DNA from: Nymphalis io
Taxonomy: Eukaryota; Arthropoda; Insecta; Lepidoptera; Nymphalidae
Direction of reading: 5' to 3'
Assembly: GCF_905147045.1 (NCBI RefSeq)
Contig: NC_065907.1
Span: 2,976,001-3,040,000 of the forward strand
DNA length: 64,000 bases
Positions 48,440-59,461 of the stretch are shown here, piece after piece; the first letter of the stretch is position 1; each line of letters opens with the position of its first letter. Both the position numbers and the translations under genes were made by a program. The notes below the pieces were generated by a model. That model was not told the DNA's origin. It was given only the letters and a program-made list of their open reading frames with translations, and ran no database searches.

Positions 48440-49360
48440 TTATGTAAAAGGGGGCCAAACAAGCAGGAGGCTTTCCTGATAGAAAGTGATTACCACTGTC
48501 CAAGGACAGCAACATCGGAGTGCTTGCAGGTACGCTGTCGGCCTTAAAGGAATGAGTAGGCTTAGGCTTTTCTTGAAGGTTTTTATGTGATAACGGTTTG
48601 AAAAAGTCACCGGGTAATATGGTTCCACAGAAATGGCAGGAAATGCTTTAAAAATAGCGCTGTAGTAGTTTTCCAGGCATCGAGTTGGTAAGGATGGAAT
48701 TTAGAATATAGACGCGATGTCCGGTGGTGGTGATGGTGAAATTCAGCGCATGGGATTAATCTAAACAGTTCCTCAGAGCATTCTCCGTAAAAGATGCGAT
48801 AGAAGATGCAGAGATACAGTAAGATAATGACATGACATCTCTCCCGCCCAGAGATGAAAGCAGTACTCCATGTGGGGCTGAGTTTTCACCTTTTAGAATT
48901 TTAGGCGAGGAGCTGACGTGAAGTACTGACTTAGCTTGTTGAGCACTCAAAGCTTTTAGAGGCTAATTTGGCTTCACCTTCCAATAGACCGCGGAACCTA
49001 ACGTCCTGATACTGGATTTGGTAGCGAGGCGGTATTCTCAACATGACGGGATGGTCATTTTAGAATTCATCGCGATTAAAAAGTGTCAATTTAGAAGTCA
49101 TCGCGCTAACTTGTGTCGTATTGGTGTTGAGTTGTACCAAGTTTGGTTGACCCCAATCTCAGACTTTGGTTAATAAAAACTTGTTATTTCAGACATAAGT
49201 TTATACTCATCGAAGTGTTCCCGACAAATATTAGCGCGGCCGGTATATAAGGCGTCTACAGTGCTGTCGTCTGCCAACATTGAATGATGCTAATTTTCAC
49301 ATGTCATTAAAATACAGAAGAAGCGGAGTAGGTGGTAGCTTTACGTTTAATTATATACTG
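48440..49360 (-). mobile_element. Degenerate non-LTR retrotransposon, RT C-terminal region
   Basis: On the minus strand, fragments in shifting frames resemble the thumb and C-terminal region of a common lepidopteran LINE: LADDS (catalytic box, about 49280), a FRGLLEGEAK-like block (about 48985), PHMEYCFHLWAG (about 48860), and near the end YPVTFSNRYHIKTFKKSLS with a CCPWTVV tail. There are many stops and frameshifts, so it is an old dead copy. Confidence 0.65.
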
Positions 49361-49369
49361 TAACATGGC

Positions 49370-50180
49370 AAATCAAAAGTCCCCTTATAAGCCTATTTAA
49401 ATGACATATGTATCATATATACTATATTAGACTACGTATTTGACTTTCAAAGAAACCTAATATGGCAAAAATCTATTTCAATGGGTCGCAGTCATGAATG
49501 ATTTTTTTAACTTATATCATTGTCGATACGGCGTTGTTCACAAATCATCTTCAAGATTTACAATAAACCTAAGATTAACAATGAAATGCATTTTTCATCG
49601 ATACAAACTCTTATGACAACACTATCAAGGTAACAAGGTTCAACGTATCAAGGCCGTATTACGAACATTCTGAATTATGTTTATATCAAACGAATACTTA
49701 TAACTAGCCTGTAAAAATTAAATGTTTGATCCTAAAACAAAAAACTTATAAATACGACAAATTTCACTACTAAGGTACTCATATTAAAATGCTCATCACG
49801 AAAACATCTATTTGTTTTAGTTGATAATATATATAGAAAGAGTACTTTTCCTGAGTTCTATTTGTTAAATTAGTATGCTATGGTACTGTATAATAAATAT
49901 ATGAGTCTTTATTTTATAATAACCGAAATATAAATAAAATCAAGAATAATGCGAAAATTTAGGTGAAATTGTATGGGCGAGTGAGCGACGTTGGGCGATG
50001 TGACGTCACGCGTCGATTGGTCGCTCCAGAAAGGAATTTAACAACTCGTAACTTTAAAAATTTGTAAAAAATTCATTTTTGCAGATATCGTAAAAAAAAA
50101 ATCGCCAATATTTTTTATATTTTAAATATGATTTTTGAGATCATAAAAAAAAAAAAAATCATCTTCCTAATTAGTAACAA
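49370..50180. other. Intergenic AT-rich DNA, nothing assigned
   Basis: No exon or repeat is supported. A small GC-richer spot lies near 49975-50035. Confidence 0.5.
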
Positions 50181-50185
50181 GTAAA

Positions 50186-50495
50186 GCCGAGATGGCCCTG
50201 TGGTAAGAACGCGTGAATCTTAACCGATGATCTTGGGTTCAAACCCGGGCAAGCACCACTGAATTTTCATGTGCTTAATTTGTGATTATAATTCATCTCG
50301 TGCTTTACGGTGAAGGAAACATCGCGAGGAAACCTGCATGTGTCTAATTTCACTGAAATTCTGCCACATGTGAATTCTACCAACCCGCATTGGAGCAGCG
50401 TGGTGGAATAAGCTCCAAACCTTCTCCTCAAAAGGGAGAGGAGGCCTTAGCCCAGCAGTGGGACATTAACAGGCTGTTACTGTTACTGTATACTA
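50186..50495 (+). repeat. Family-1 SINE, full copy
   Basis: Head gccgagatggccctgtggta, B-box gggttcaaacccgggcaagc, tail caggctgttactgttactgt. Near consensus. It lies just beyond the likely 3' end of the Cks gene. Confidence 0.85.
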
Positions 50496-50579
50496 CAATG
50501 TATAACACTACTAAATACAGAAGCATATAAACTGTACGGAATAAATATAAAAAAAACCACAAAATAAAAGAAACATAAT

Positions 50580-51202
50580 AATTTTTATTTGGTTAACAAT
50601 ATGTTAAGCACGTTTATAATGTTCTTAAATAAATCCATTGCATTTTAAATATAATTTGTTTTTATACATTGTGAGTGCACTTAGCATTAATTTTAAAGTT
50701 ACATACATCAGTCTAAGGCCACTTTTTACTTTGTTTTAAGCACCTATAAACATACATATAGATATTAGGTACGCTTCAGAATATCACACACAGCATTTAT
50801 CAATATCACTTTTAAGTTATGATATTCAACAACATTTCAATAAAAAAATTCTTTAACAAAGCACTCGAGTGAGCAAATGTATGAGCAGTAAAAAACACCT
50901 AAATGTTCAATGAGGTTTTAATATTAGGGACAATTGATGCATTTTAACGCATACTTACAAATTCAATATTGAATATGTTAGTTACATCACAAAATACAAC
51001 ACATTGTATACATTTTCAATTACATCTCATAAGATAACATTAGACTGTCTTGTATTATTGCTTACATACAAATACTTATTCTCGTTAAGAAATTATTAAT
51101 TTGTGAAAATTTACATTACCATAAACTATCTTTAAACATATTCCATGAGTTTCATAATAAGTTAAATGTGTGGCCTATTAACTAAAGTTATTATCCTCTA
51201 TA
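50580..51202 (-). other. Putative 3' UTR of the Cks gene
   Basis: Downstream (minus strand) of the Cks stop there is no open frame. The strand carries AATAAA near 50584-50589. The exact poly-A site is unknown. Confidence 0.45.
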
Positions 51203-52738
51203 TCAGACTCTAACTGTGGAAGAAGTACTTGCATCTAAGCCATTAACGGGAGTTGGTATATCAGTCCGAGGTCGCCTGAATAAAAGGACATGTGGCTCTG
51301 GGTTATGTACCATAAAATGTAACCACCCGGGACTCTGCTGGACCCCGAGGTTTCTCCATTCTGTTTCTGTCATAAGGTGGGATTTTGGTACTAGTCTGGC
51401 TATGTCCGGTGGGAGAATTACATGCCTGAAAAACAAATATAGAAAGTGTGCTAAAAAAAAGTGATTGATTAACCTAACTTATTTAACATGTGGCCTCTAA
51501 GCTTAAGAAAGGTAAGCTAATGCAAAATATTCTTACAACATTCGTTAAAATTAGACTTGGCAGTATCAAGATTTAAAGTTTTTTTTTTTTTATTATTTGA
51601 TCTCTGTAATATATGCAAACAGAGTAATACTAATAATAATATCAAAGAACAAAATAATTTACAAAATCTATTGTCTTTACTTGTCACCATATGGTTGAGG
51701 CTCAATTGATTACATGTAACAAATATTTCCTTTGTTAGTTCTTACATGACAGAAGGTTTGAAATGAGCTAAATTTATTCTATATATTTTACCAGAACCAC
51801 ACCACTCAGATCCAGTAAAAGAATCAAATCATATTTGAATGTTTTGAATGAATTATGCAACTAAATGTTACAACTAATATAGTTTGAATAAACACTGGAT
51901 ATTTCACTATAATACCCTGACTATATGACCTTTAATTGCTGAGCAACAAGCTTAATATTTGTATTCATGGAGTTCATGTCTCATGTTTTTTGGAAACTAC
52001 AAAAACTAAGTAAAGCATTATATAAGCTATATAATAATGATCTTTGGACCAATTTCAGCCACGGCAGCCAATCTCAAAAGAGATTAGCTAACTGCGCAGG
52101 CCCTATTATACACACCGTACACAAGTGTATGCACAAACACAGGTTCATTCTATACCCTAACTCTCATAATCCGATGGGACAGCAATCCGATACGACTGAA
52201 AAGAGTTCAGATGCAGGACACACTTCCATTTCCCAGACTCTGGGCTGCTACTGAGAATTTTCGACAGAAAAACCCAATAACGTTTTATTTGCCAGCCTGA
52301 GATTAGAACCCCGCACCTCCGGGTCTGTGGCCTTACATCTTGCCACTAGACCAATGAGGCAGTCAAATATAAGCTAAATAAGGTTAAGTGATTACCTAAA
52401 ACTATCATTGTATAACAGATTCAAAATCTGAATTATATAATTATATTCTAATATGTAAAAGAATATGGTGACTGTACTGCATTGATGGACACTAAATATT
52501 TGAAAGTAGTGAATAAGAATTTCTTTCTGTCAATATGTTATTTAATTCTATACAATTTGAGGTGATACATAATAGATGTTTAGCGAGATTATCATAATTT
52601 TTTTGTCAAACCTACTATAATTTTAAGCAAAATCAATTTTGATTAAATAGAAAGTAATTGAATTATACAAAGATCTTACCTATATTCATAAACATCATCG
52701 TTGTACCTTTCTGAATACTGTATCTGATCTACTGGCAT
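51203..52738 (-). CDS. Cks: Cyclin-dependent kinase regulatory subunit (Cks)
   Basis: Cks proteins bind cyclin-dependent kinases and phosphorylated partners and are needed for cell-cycle transitions. Two exons: 52738-52680 (MPVDQIQYSERYNDDVYEY plus two bases) and 51425-51203. They are joined at a GTAAG donor and a TTTTTCAG acceptor that split an arginine codon, giving 93 residues. Family signatures are present: the EYRHVILP strand, the SHLMTETEWRNLGVQQSPGW block containing the anion-binding residues, HFMVHNPEPHVLLFRRP with the HxPEPH hinge. The family core is about 79 residues. This protein has a C-terminal extension of roughly 16 residues, like some insect Cks85A-type proteins; which insect paralog it is cannot be settled here. 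The start is the only ATG before the conserved block. Confidence 0.96.
51426..52679 (-). other. Cks intron
   Basis: The intron is about 1.25 kb and carries a family-3 SINE at 52040-52363. The remainder is AT-rich. Confidence 0.85.
52040..52363 (-). repeat. Family-3 SINE, nearly full, in the Cks intron
   Basis: On the minus strand the head is ctgcctcattggtctagtgg with an internal B-box-like gaggtgcggggttctaatct. The body has tcggattgctgtcccatcgg and ctcttttgagattggctgcc. Moderately diverged. Confidence 0.75.
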
Positions 52739-53837
52739 GTTTTTAAATAAATATATTCAAACAAAGTACCGTTTAATTTTCAATTAAAAAAGCAGTCAGG
52801 CTTATTATTAAATTAAGACTATTTCATAAGATAAAATGCGTGTTGCTTGTACGTGGTACGATTGATTTTCTTCCCAGCTGTTTTATCTGTCAAAATAATC
52901 AAAACATTGGCGGTCAAAAATTTGTTGCCATATTAAAAAACCTCTATGGAAATTGAAATAGGATTGAAATAAATACATTTCATCATAAATTAGTAAATGC
53001 CATATTTAAAGATATGATATTATGATATCATCAATTAATACATAAAAAAGTGTACAAATCCTTATATAAAGTATAAAATTGATTATGGAATGTTATATTA
53101 ATTTTGGAATGAGATTATGGAGTAAGATTATTCAAAAATTATATTTAATTTTATTAGAAATTTTATTAGAGATTTTTTTTTTATCAATACGACAGACAAA
53201 AATGATTTTGGTTTAATTTGATGTTATTATTTTTAGAAAAAGTCAATAAAATTAATGAACGGTTGTATAAATATCTAATACTTACACTATTTATAAGCAA
53301 AATAGTTGCGGAAACACTTATACGCAAACAAGGGAAAATCTCGCTAACGATGCGGCAACGAACATTATTCAATCTAAGCGACCCCACTGCTGCAACAATT
53401 CAATAATAAGTCCCTACAGAGTAGAGAGACTATGTTTTTTTTAAGGATAAACATATTTTTGGTATGTTATATTAATGATATAATATGTAAAAAAAATATA
53501 ATCCTGTTAATATCATTTTAACCTTATTAAAACAAAGTATGTTTATGATAAATATTATAATTACAACGAAACAAACTAATAGCGTTTCTTTACGAAATAG
53601 TATCATAATAGTAATTAATTATAATAACGATAATTTCACAAGCTACTTTATAAAATGCGGTTGGTAAATGTTTTTTAAAACACAATGTTGTCCCTAAATC
53701 TTTTCAATTTGTTGTTACAGTTTGTTACCCATTACTAATAAACAACGATTGCAACTCAAACCGGTAGTTTAGCTATCTGCTTCCACATCCAGGCAATTCA
53801 GTTGATATCCTAAATCAAGAACGACACCATCACTGAC
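52739..53837. other. Divergent intergenic region between Cks and the CHK kinase
   Basis: About 1.1 kb separates the two start codons, and the genes are transcribed away from each other. It should hold both promoters. No TATA box or other element could be assigned with confidence, and the open frames here show no known motif. Confidence 0.5.
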
Positions 53838-56800
53838 ATGTCATACATTACTCTGGAATTCCTTCAGGATCTTCTAAAGGATGAATATCCTGATGTTATC
53901 ATTCAGGATTTTGAGGTAAGTAAAAGTAGGTCGAAAGTTTTTTAAGTTTCGATTATAATAAAAATATATTTGTGATTTTTTATATATTATAAAATATTGT
54001 TTATTTAGTTAAAATATTTTTTATTTTATCTATATCATTCACATTTTTTAAAATACATAGTTTATAAATATTCGGAAATTAAGCCATTTTAAAATAAATT
54101 GTTATCATAATATTATAATAAAATGACTGTAATAGATATATGAAAATGTTTTCTTATCTTCAATAAAATAATAACGTTCCATTCCACTAAATGTCTATTT
54201 CGTTCGTCATAGTTCTCACTACACTAGCTAGATGTCGCTGTACTGTTTTGGTAAAATCCTGAATCGCGATGGCTAAATTTCTTGCCGTTTAATGACATCC
54301 CACCGAAACTAAACTTAAAGCATACTTACCTGGCGTAGGGGATACCGTGATCATGAAGGCGGTTCCCCCAGAGCGAGACTTATCCATTGCACTGCGGATG
54401 GGTTGACCTCTGCGATTATCCCTAATGCGGATAACTCGGACGCGTAATTTTTGGTAGTGGGGACTGCGTACGCGCCGTCCCCCTTATAATAACACGAATA
54501 TGTACTAATTGCCAATGTATACTATAAAGAGTTAACGAATTTCATATTTTAATTAAAAAAATCTATAAAAACGGTATACGAGTCATGCACAATGCACGTC
54601 TGTCCTCAACATATCGGTGCCTCCACTTACTTTTTGAGTAGTAGAAAAAAAAAAACAATGTTTCATAATCAAGTCCTGAAGAAACGGATTTCATCGGGTG
54701 ATGAGATAGGCATTCATCATTCGCTAACCGATCTTTTCCCCGTTACTGTGCTGTGAAAATAAATAACATATTAACTTTAAACGTTTTATATAGATAAATA
54801 TTACTTTTAATACTTTGCTCTTCAAAAAAATATACTTAGATGAACGCGTAAAAATACGTGGGGAGTATTGTTCAATGACTTACATTAGTATGGTTGGTTT
54901 AAAATAACAAAATATATTCATATGAATACCTTATTTTGCCCATACGAAGTCGGGACGGGGACCAATAAAGCTGACATTAAAATTTATTCGTCAAACCAAT
55001 AAGGTATTCGTAAATAAGGTCTAAGGCATATTATACTCAGTACAATGTAATAAGTTTAAAATTATACACGTAATAAAAATATATATAAATTTAATTATAT
55101 ATCATTATTACAAGTATATAATTGAGAAAGACGAATCACTACTAATAATTAATATTAATATGGGAGTTCAATAAAGTATGATATTTTGATTTTTGATGTT
55201 AATTTAGGGAGCTCCGGGATCGAAAAGAGGAGACAACTATACGTCAATGGTTTATAGAATAACATTGAAGGGGTCAAGTAAACATTTGGACTCAGATGGG
55301 ACAACCGAGATCATTGAACCCTGGGTGGGTTCTATTATATACAAATGTTTACCCGAAAGCATATTACGGCGAGAAGCTTTCAAAAGTGATGAGCTATTCT
55401 GCAATGAAGTCGCTTTTTACACAAAGATATGGCCAGCTCTGTCGAAATTTCAGAGTCAGTGGGAAAAGGTCACGCATCCCTTCAAATCCATACCGAAATG
55501 CTACTTGGCACAAAATGATCTGGTCATTTTGAAAGATTTGAAGGAACTTGGCTTCGTGATGCCAGATAGGACGCAGGGCTTGAGCTTGGAACAGTGCTAT
55601 TTTGTGTTGAAGCATTTGTCGCATTTTCACGCGCTTTCTTTGGCTATGAAATATTATGACCCTGAAGGGTTCTATGAGCTGTTGAACATACAAGATGGAA
55701 TTTCCGAGGGTAAGATGTACGCCTATCTATTTATACCGGTTATTCTCGGTAGAATCTATATTAATACCACTGCTAGTTTCCCTACAATTCATTTTAATCA
55801 TGTTGTTACATGCCTAGATGGGTAAAATGTGCGTTTTTGCGAGATTTCGAAAAATCGCCAGTTTATATTGAGGCAAGCAATACTGTGATGTCCTCTTGGC
55901 CGATTTCGGCACGGCGGGCAATCTCAAGATAGCTTAGCCAACTGCGCAGGATATATTATCATGTAAACACAGTTGCACTATTTTAATCCGATGGGACAGC
56001 GATCCGACACGACCGGAAAGAGTTCAGGCACAGAACCACTCATTTCTCACTTCCTAACTCCGGGTTGCTATTGACTTTTTATTGTTAGCCCGTTCTGGCG
56101 TTTGAACCCGGAATCTCGGGATCTGCAGCATTAATCTAGCCACTAGACCAACAAGGTCGTCAGGTTATGTACTTTTTACTAAACTAAGGTTTTATTTAGC
56201 AGTTGGACGTTTACAGTCGATTAGTTTTGACTTTAGTTTTACATTTGCATAACTTGCTTTAATTTTCCCAGTCTTTTTCGTCGCTGAAAACGAAGACTAC
56301 TATAGGAGTTACTACAGCGAAGCAACTCGTAACGCAATAGCTATGGTGGAGGAAGAGTTGAAGGAATCGAAGGATAGGGAGAAATACCTGGGTCCATTCA
56401 AACGGTTCTGCAATGAGGATACCTTCTTCCAGACTATGGTGGATATGGTGACTCCAAAAGAACCATTAGCAGTCATCTGTCATGGCGACTGCTGGACAAA
56501 CAATATGCTGTTTAAATTTGTAAATGGAGACATTGCTGAGGTCAGACTATTATTTTATAATAGTACTTGTAATTTATTTTCTTTTCTAATCTGTAAAAGT
56601 ACTCGTTCATGATATATTTCCAAAAAAGCACTATTATTACTTTATTTTTGATTTTCAGATGTACATAGTAGATTTCCAGCTAGCTCGCTACGCATCACCA
56701 GCTCTTGATTTGGCATTTCTCATCTATCTTTGCTTGGAGCGGCAACAGCGCGCGGAGCACACACCAGCTCTGCTAGAGTACTACACGGATGAGCTGCACG

Positions 56801-58055
56801 CCAGATTGCTGGAGATGGGTGATGGAAATATATTGGACAGGGATACACTTTTCGATATGTGAGACGGACAGACAGATGTGTTCCTTAGATAAGAAACGAT
56901 CTTATAATTGTTTTTATAGCAGCATACCTAATGGACTGAAGACGTCATTCTAGCTAACTGACGATCGAAGGCAAAAGCAGTGAAATTTATGCTATAGCAC
57001 TTATATATTAACTGTACTTATGTGTTAAATTATTACCTCAGTTTTTAGAATTCACATCATGCTTGGCTGTAAGAATTTGATGTTATGAAATTAAAACTGT
57101 AAATTTATTTAGAAAAAAAATATTATAAAAGAAACAATTTCAAGATAAGAGAAAATTAAAAAATTAAGGGAATATTAATCCTATACAGTAATATATACAT
57201 GAGTTTAAGCTTTTTATATATTAAGGGTTTTGTAAATTCATTTTTAGGTTACAAGATGAGTTCAAGAGAAGCAGTCGCTTCGGTCTTGGGATTGCTTTAG
57301 ATATGTACCCTATTATGACGTGTGACAGTAACGAAGCTCCAAATCTTTATCAAGAAAAGGTATATGAAAAATGATGTCATTATAAGCTATTTATCTCTAT
57401 AGTTGCACTTTTACTCAGTTTATACTAATTACTAATAAACTATTTATAACTGCCTCATTGGTCTAATGGCTAGAAATAAAGCCGCTGACCCGGAGGTCCT
57501 GGATTCAATTCCCAAGTTGGGCTAATAAAAAGTTATTGGGTTTTTCTGTAGAATATTCTCAATAGCAGCCCGGGGTCTAGAAATTGGAAGTCTGTACACT
57601 CCCGTGGCTCGGAAAGCACGTAAAGCCGTTGGTCATGCGCCTGAACTCTTTCCGGTCGTGTCGGATTGCCGTCCCGTCGAATTATGAGAGCTAGGGAATA
57701 GAGAGTACACCTGTGTTTGCGCACATACTTGTGCACTATAATATCTCCTGCGCAGTTGGCTAATCTCTCTTGAGATTGGCCGCCATGGCAAAATCGGTCT
57801 GGAGGACCTTACTAATAAATTAATAATATATAAATAACACAGAGATACTGACATATGTACATCGACATTTTACATTTGAGCCTATTACCAAACAATAACC
57901 AATTTCGTTGGTTATAATTAATTTAAACTTTTGTCCAGGAAAGTGAAGTCGCTCCATCTCATGATTGCGTCAAGCCTGTTTGGACATCCAACGCTGATTG
58001 CAGAAAGAAGATGACAGACTTAGTTATTGAACTCGTTGATGAAGGTCTTATATAA
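53838..58055 (+). CDS. EcKinase/CHK-type kinase-like protein
   Basis: This family (EcKinase, also called DUF1679 or CHK kinase-like) phosphorylates small molecules. A known insect member is ecdysteroid 22-kinase of silkworm, and others are linked to detoxification. Exons: 53838-53915, 55208-55709, 56272-56540, 56659-56858, 57248-57359, 57939-58055. They give 1278 bases, 425 residues, a normal length. Features: glycine/nucleotide-binding segment GSKRGDNYTSMVYRITL (about residues 31-47); NDLVILKDLKELGF; Brenner-type catalytic loop HGDCWTNNMLF (H264, D266, N271); and metal-binding VDFQLARYASPALDLAFLIY (D288). The key residues are intact. The ATG at 53838 is the first after an in-frame stop at 53811. 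Intron 1 holds a U1 snRNA gene, and introns 2 and 5 hold family-3 SINEs. AATAAA lies at 58120-58125. The substrate cannot be read from sequence. Confidence 0.93.
54322..54484 (+). ncRNA. U1 spliceosomal snRNA
   Basis: U1 recognises 5' splice sites. The 163-base segment starts with ATACTTACCTGGCG, whose bases 3-10 pair with 5' splice sites. Stem-loop I has the U1-70K loop GATCATGAAGG flanked by pairing ACCG/CGGT. Stem-loop II has the U1A loop ATTGCACT closed by ATCC/GGAT. The Sm site is AATTTTTGG, and the 3' stem is closed by GGGGAC and GTCCCC arms. Length and order match fly and vertebrate U1. It is nested in the sense orientation within intron 1 of the CHK kinase gene. All protein-binding sites being intact argues for a functional gene, but I could not identify a proximal sequence element upstream, so expression is not shown. 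Confidence 0.93.
54485..55207 (+). other. Remainder of CHK kinase intron 1
   Basis: AT-rich. It includes a line of text near 54940-54965 (ttgcccatacgaagtcggga) that resembles dispersed lepidopteran repeats. It ends in the acceptor at 55206-55207. Confidence 0.5.
55897..56161 (-). repeat. Family-3 SINE, diverged, in CHK kinase intron 2
   Basis: It contains cagcgatccgacacgaccgg, aagagttcaggcacagaacc and accttgttggtctagtggct (minus strand head) in family-3 order. Confidence 0.7.
57449..57822 (+). repeat. Family-3 SINE, nearly full, in CHK kinase intron 5
   Basis: The head is actgcctcattggtctaatg with B-box-like ctggattcaattcccaagtt. The body has ccggtcgtgtcggattgccg and tctcttgagattggccgcca, ending ggaccttactaat. 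Confidence 0.8.
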
Positions 58056-59461
58056 ATATAAAGATTATATAAAAAAAAATATTTAATTTATATTTAACCG
58101 TTTTAAAGTGACTTTATTTAATAAACTTCTGTTAGAAAAAATGAGTTATAATTTGATTTAATTTATCCTGGAACTAGATACAGAAAAAAAGGTGTTACAC
58201 CACAAAAATCATGCTTTTTTCCTTTTATATAGTAAAAAAATACATGATAAAGATTAAAAAACTATAAAAAAACATTCTCAATGTACATGGACTAGCGTTA
58301 AACCCAAACTCAAGCGGTTCAAGTATTATAAACCATTGAAGCTACTATCTTCTGGTTCCATCATCAGTTCAACTGGATAATACCAAATACTTAATTGTAT
58401 TGTCATCGGAGCATAAAGATCTAAGTAATAATAAGAAGGTTGTTATAAAAAATAACGGTGCCAATCGGTTCAATTGTTTTATTTATTTTACTGTATTCGA
58501 GGCACTTTTAAATTATAGTAATATATATAATTGGATTATTTGATTTTCTGATTGAATGTCTTTAATTTGAAAATAATATCTTATTTGTCAATGAAAATAA
58601 AATAACAAGAAATATACCTTCGGATATAAATTTATTGTATTTTAGTAAACAATAAACACATAAAATAAAACAATTGGTGTTAACTTAAGAGTTATTCAAT
58701 AGAGCCATGCTTACTTTGTGACGATAAAATAATTCAAGATCTATAAAAATAACTATAACGTATAAAAATCAGATCGTTTATATTAATTTTTAATGTGAAA
58801 ATAGTCATTTATTATATAATAACACGTGTGAAAATTGCTATTTAAATATTTGTACAATTTTAAAAAAATAGGGTTGTCCGTAATTCATTTTGTGAAATGG
58901 TACTTGGACGGAAAAATTTTGATAATTTTTAAGACCATTACAAAATTTGAAAAAATAAAATGTTTTAATCGTATATCCAAAATCGCACTAAAATATTTTA
59001 AAAAAGAACACTGGTGTAAACTAAGATTAAAATGTTTAAATTACCCGTACAAAATCGTGGCACAATAATTACAAAACGAAAAATTAATCGTTTTCTCATT
59101 TGGATTTTTTTTATTAAAATTAAAAAAATATAATAAAAACTTATAAAACACGTCAAAAGTAACGTACGGGCCGAAATGATAAACCAGACCGATTTTTTTT
59201 TCATTTCTAAAACAGATCTAGACGTTAGACTTAAAACAAAACTCAGTCATTGAAAACTTCAGATTATTTTGAGATTCGAGCACCTTATCTGAAGATTCCA
59301 ATAATTTATTTTTTATTTAATTGTTATTTCATACATTAATACTATCGCATTTATAAACCTTTATACTGGTACAGCTTAAAAAATTAATCACAAATATTTT
59401 TTTATCTGTTTAAATTATGGTATATTACGCGCCAAAAAATCTCGCATTCCAATATTTGGTT
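58056..59461. other. Convergent 3' ends of the CHK kinase and formin genes
   Basis: The CHK kinase 3' UTR probably ends soon after AATAAA at 58120-58125. On the minus strand several AATAAA candidates exist (about 58631-58636, 59110-59115, 59305-59317) for the formin mRNA. The open frame at 58835-59068 is low-complexity and lysine-rich, and I do not consider it a gene. Confidence 0.5.

Noticed and set aside
55296..55693. Additional frames on both strands over the CHK kinase exon 2
   Set aside because: They are out-of-frame shadows of the exon at 55208-55709, which carries the family motifs.
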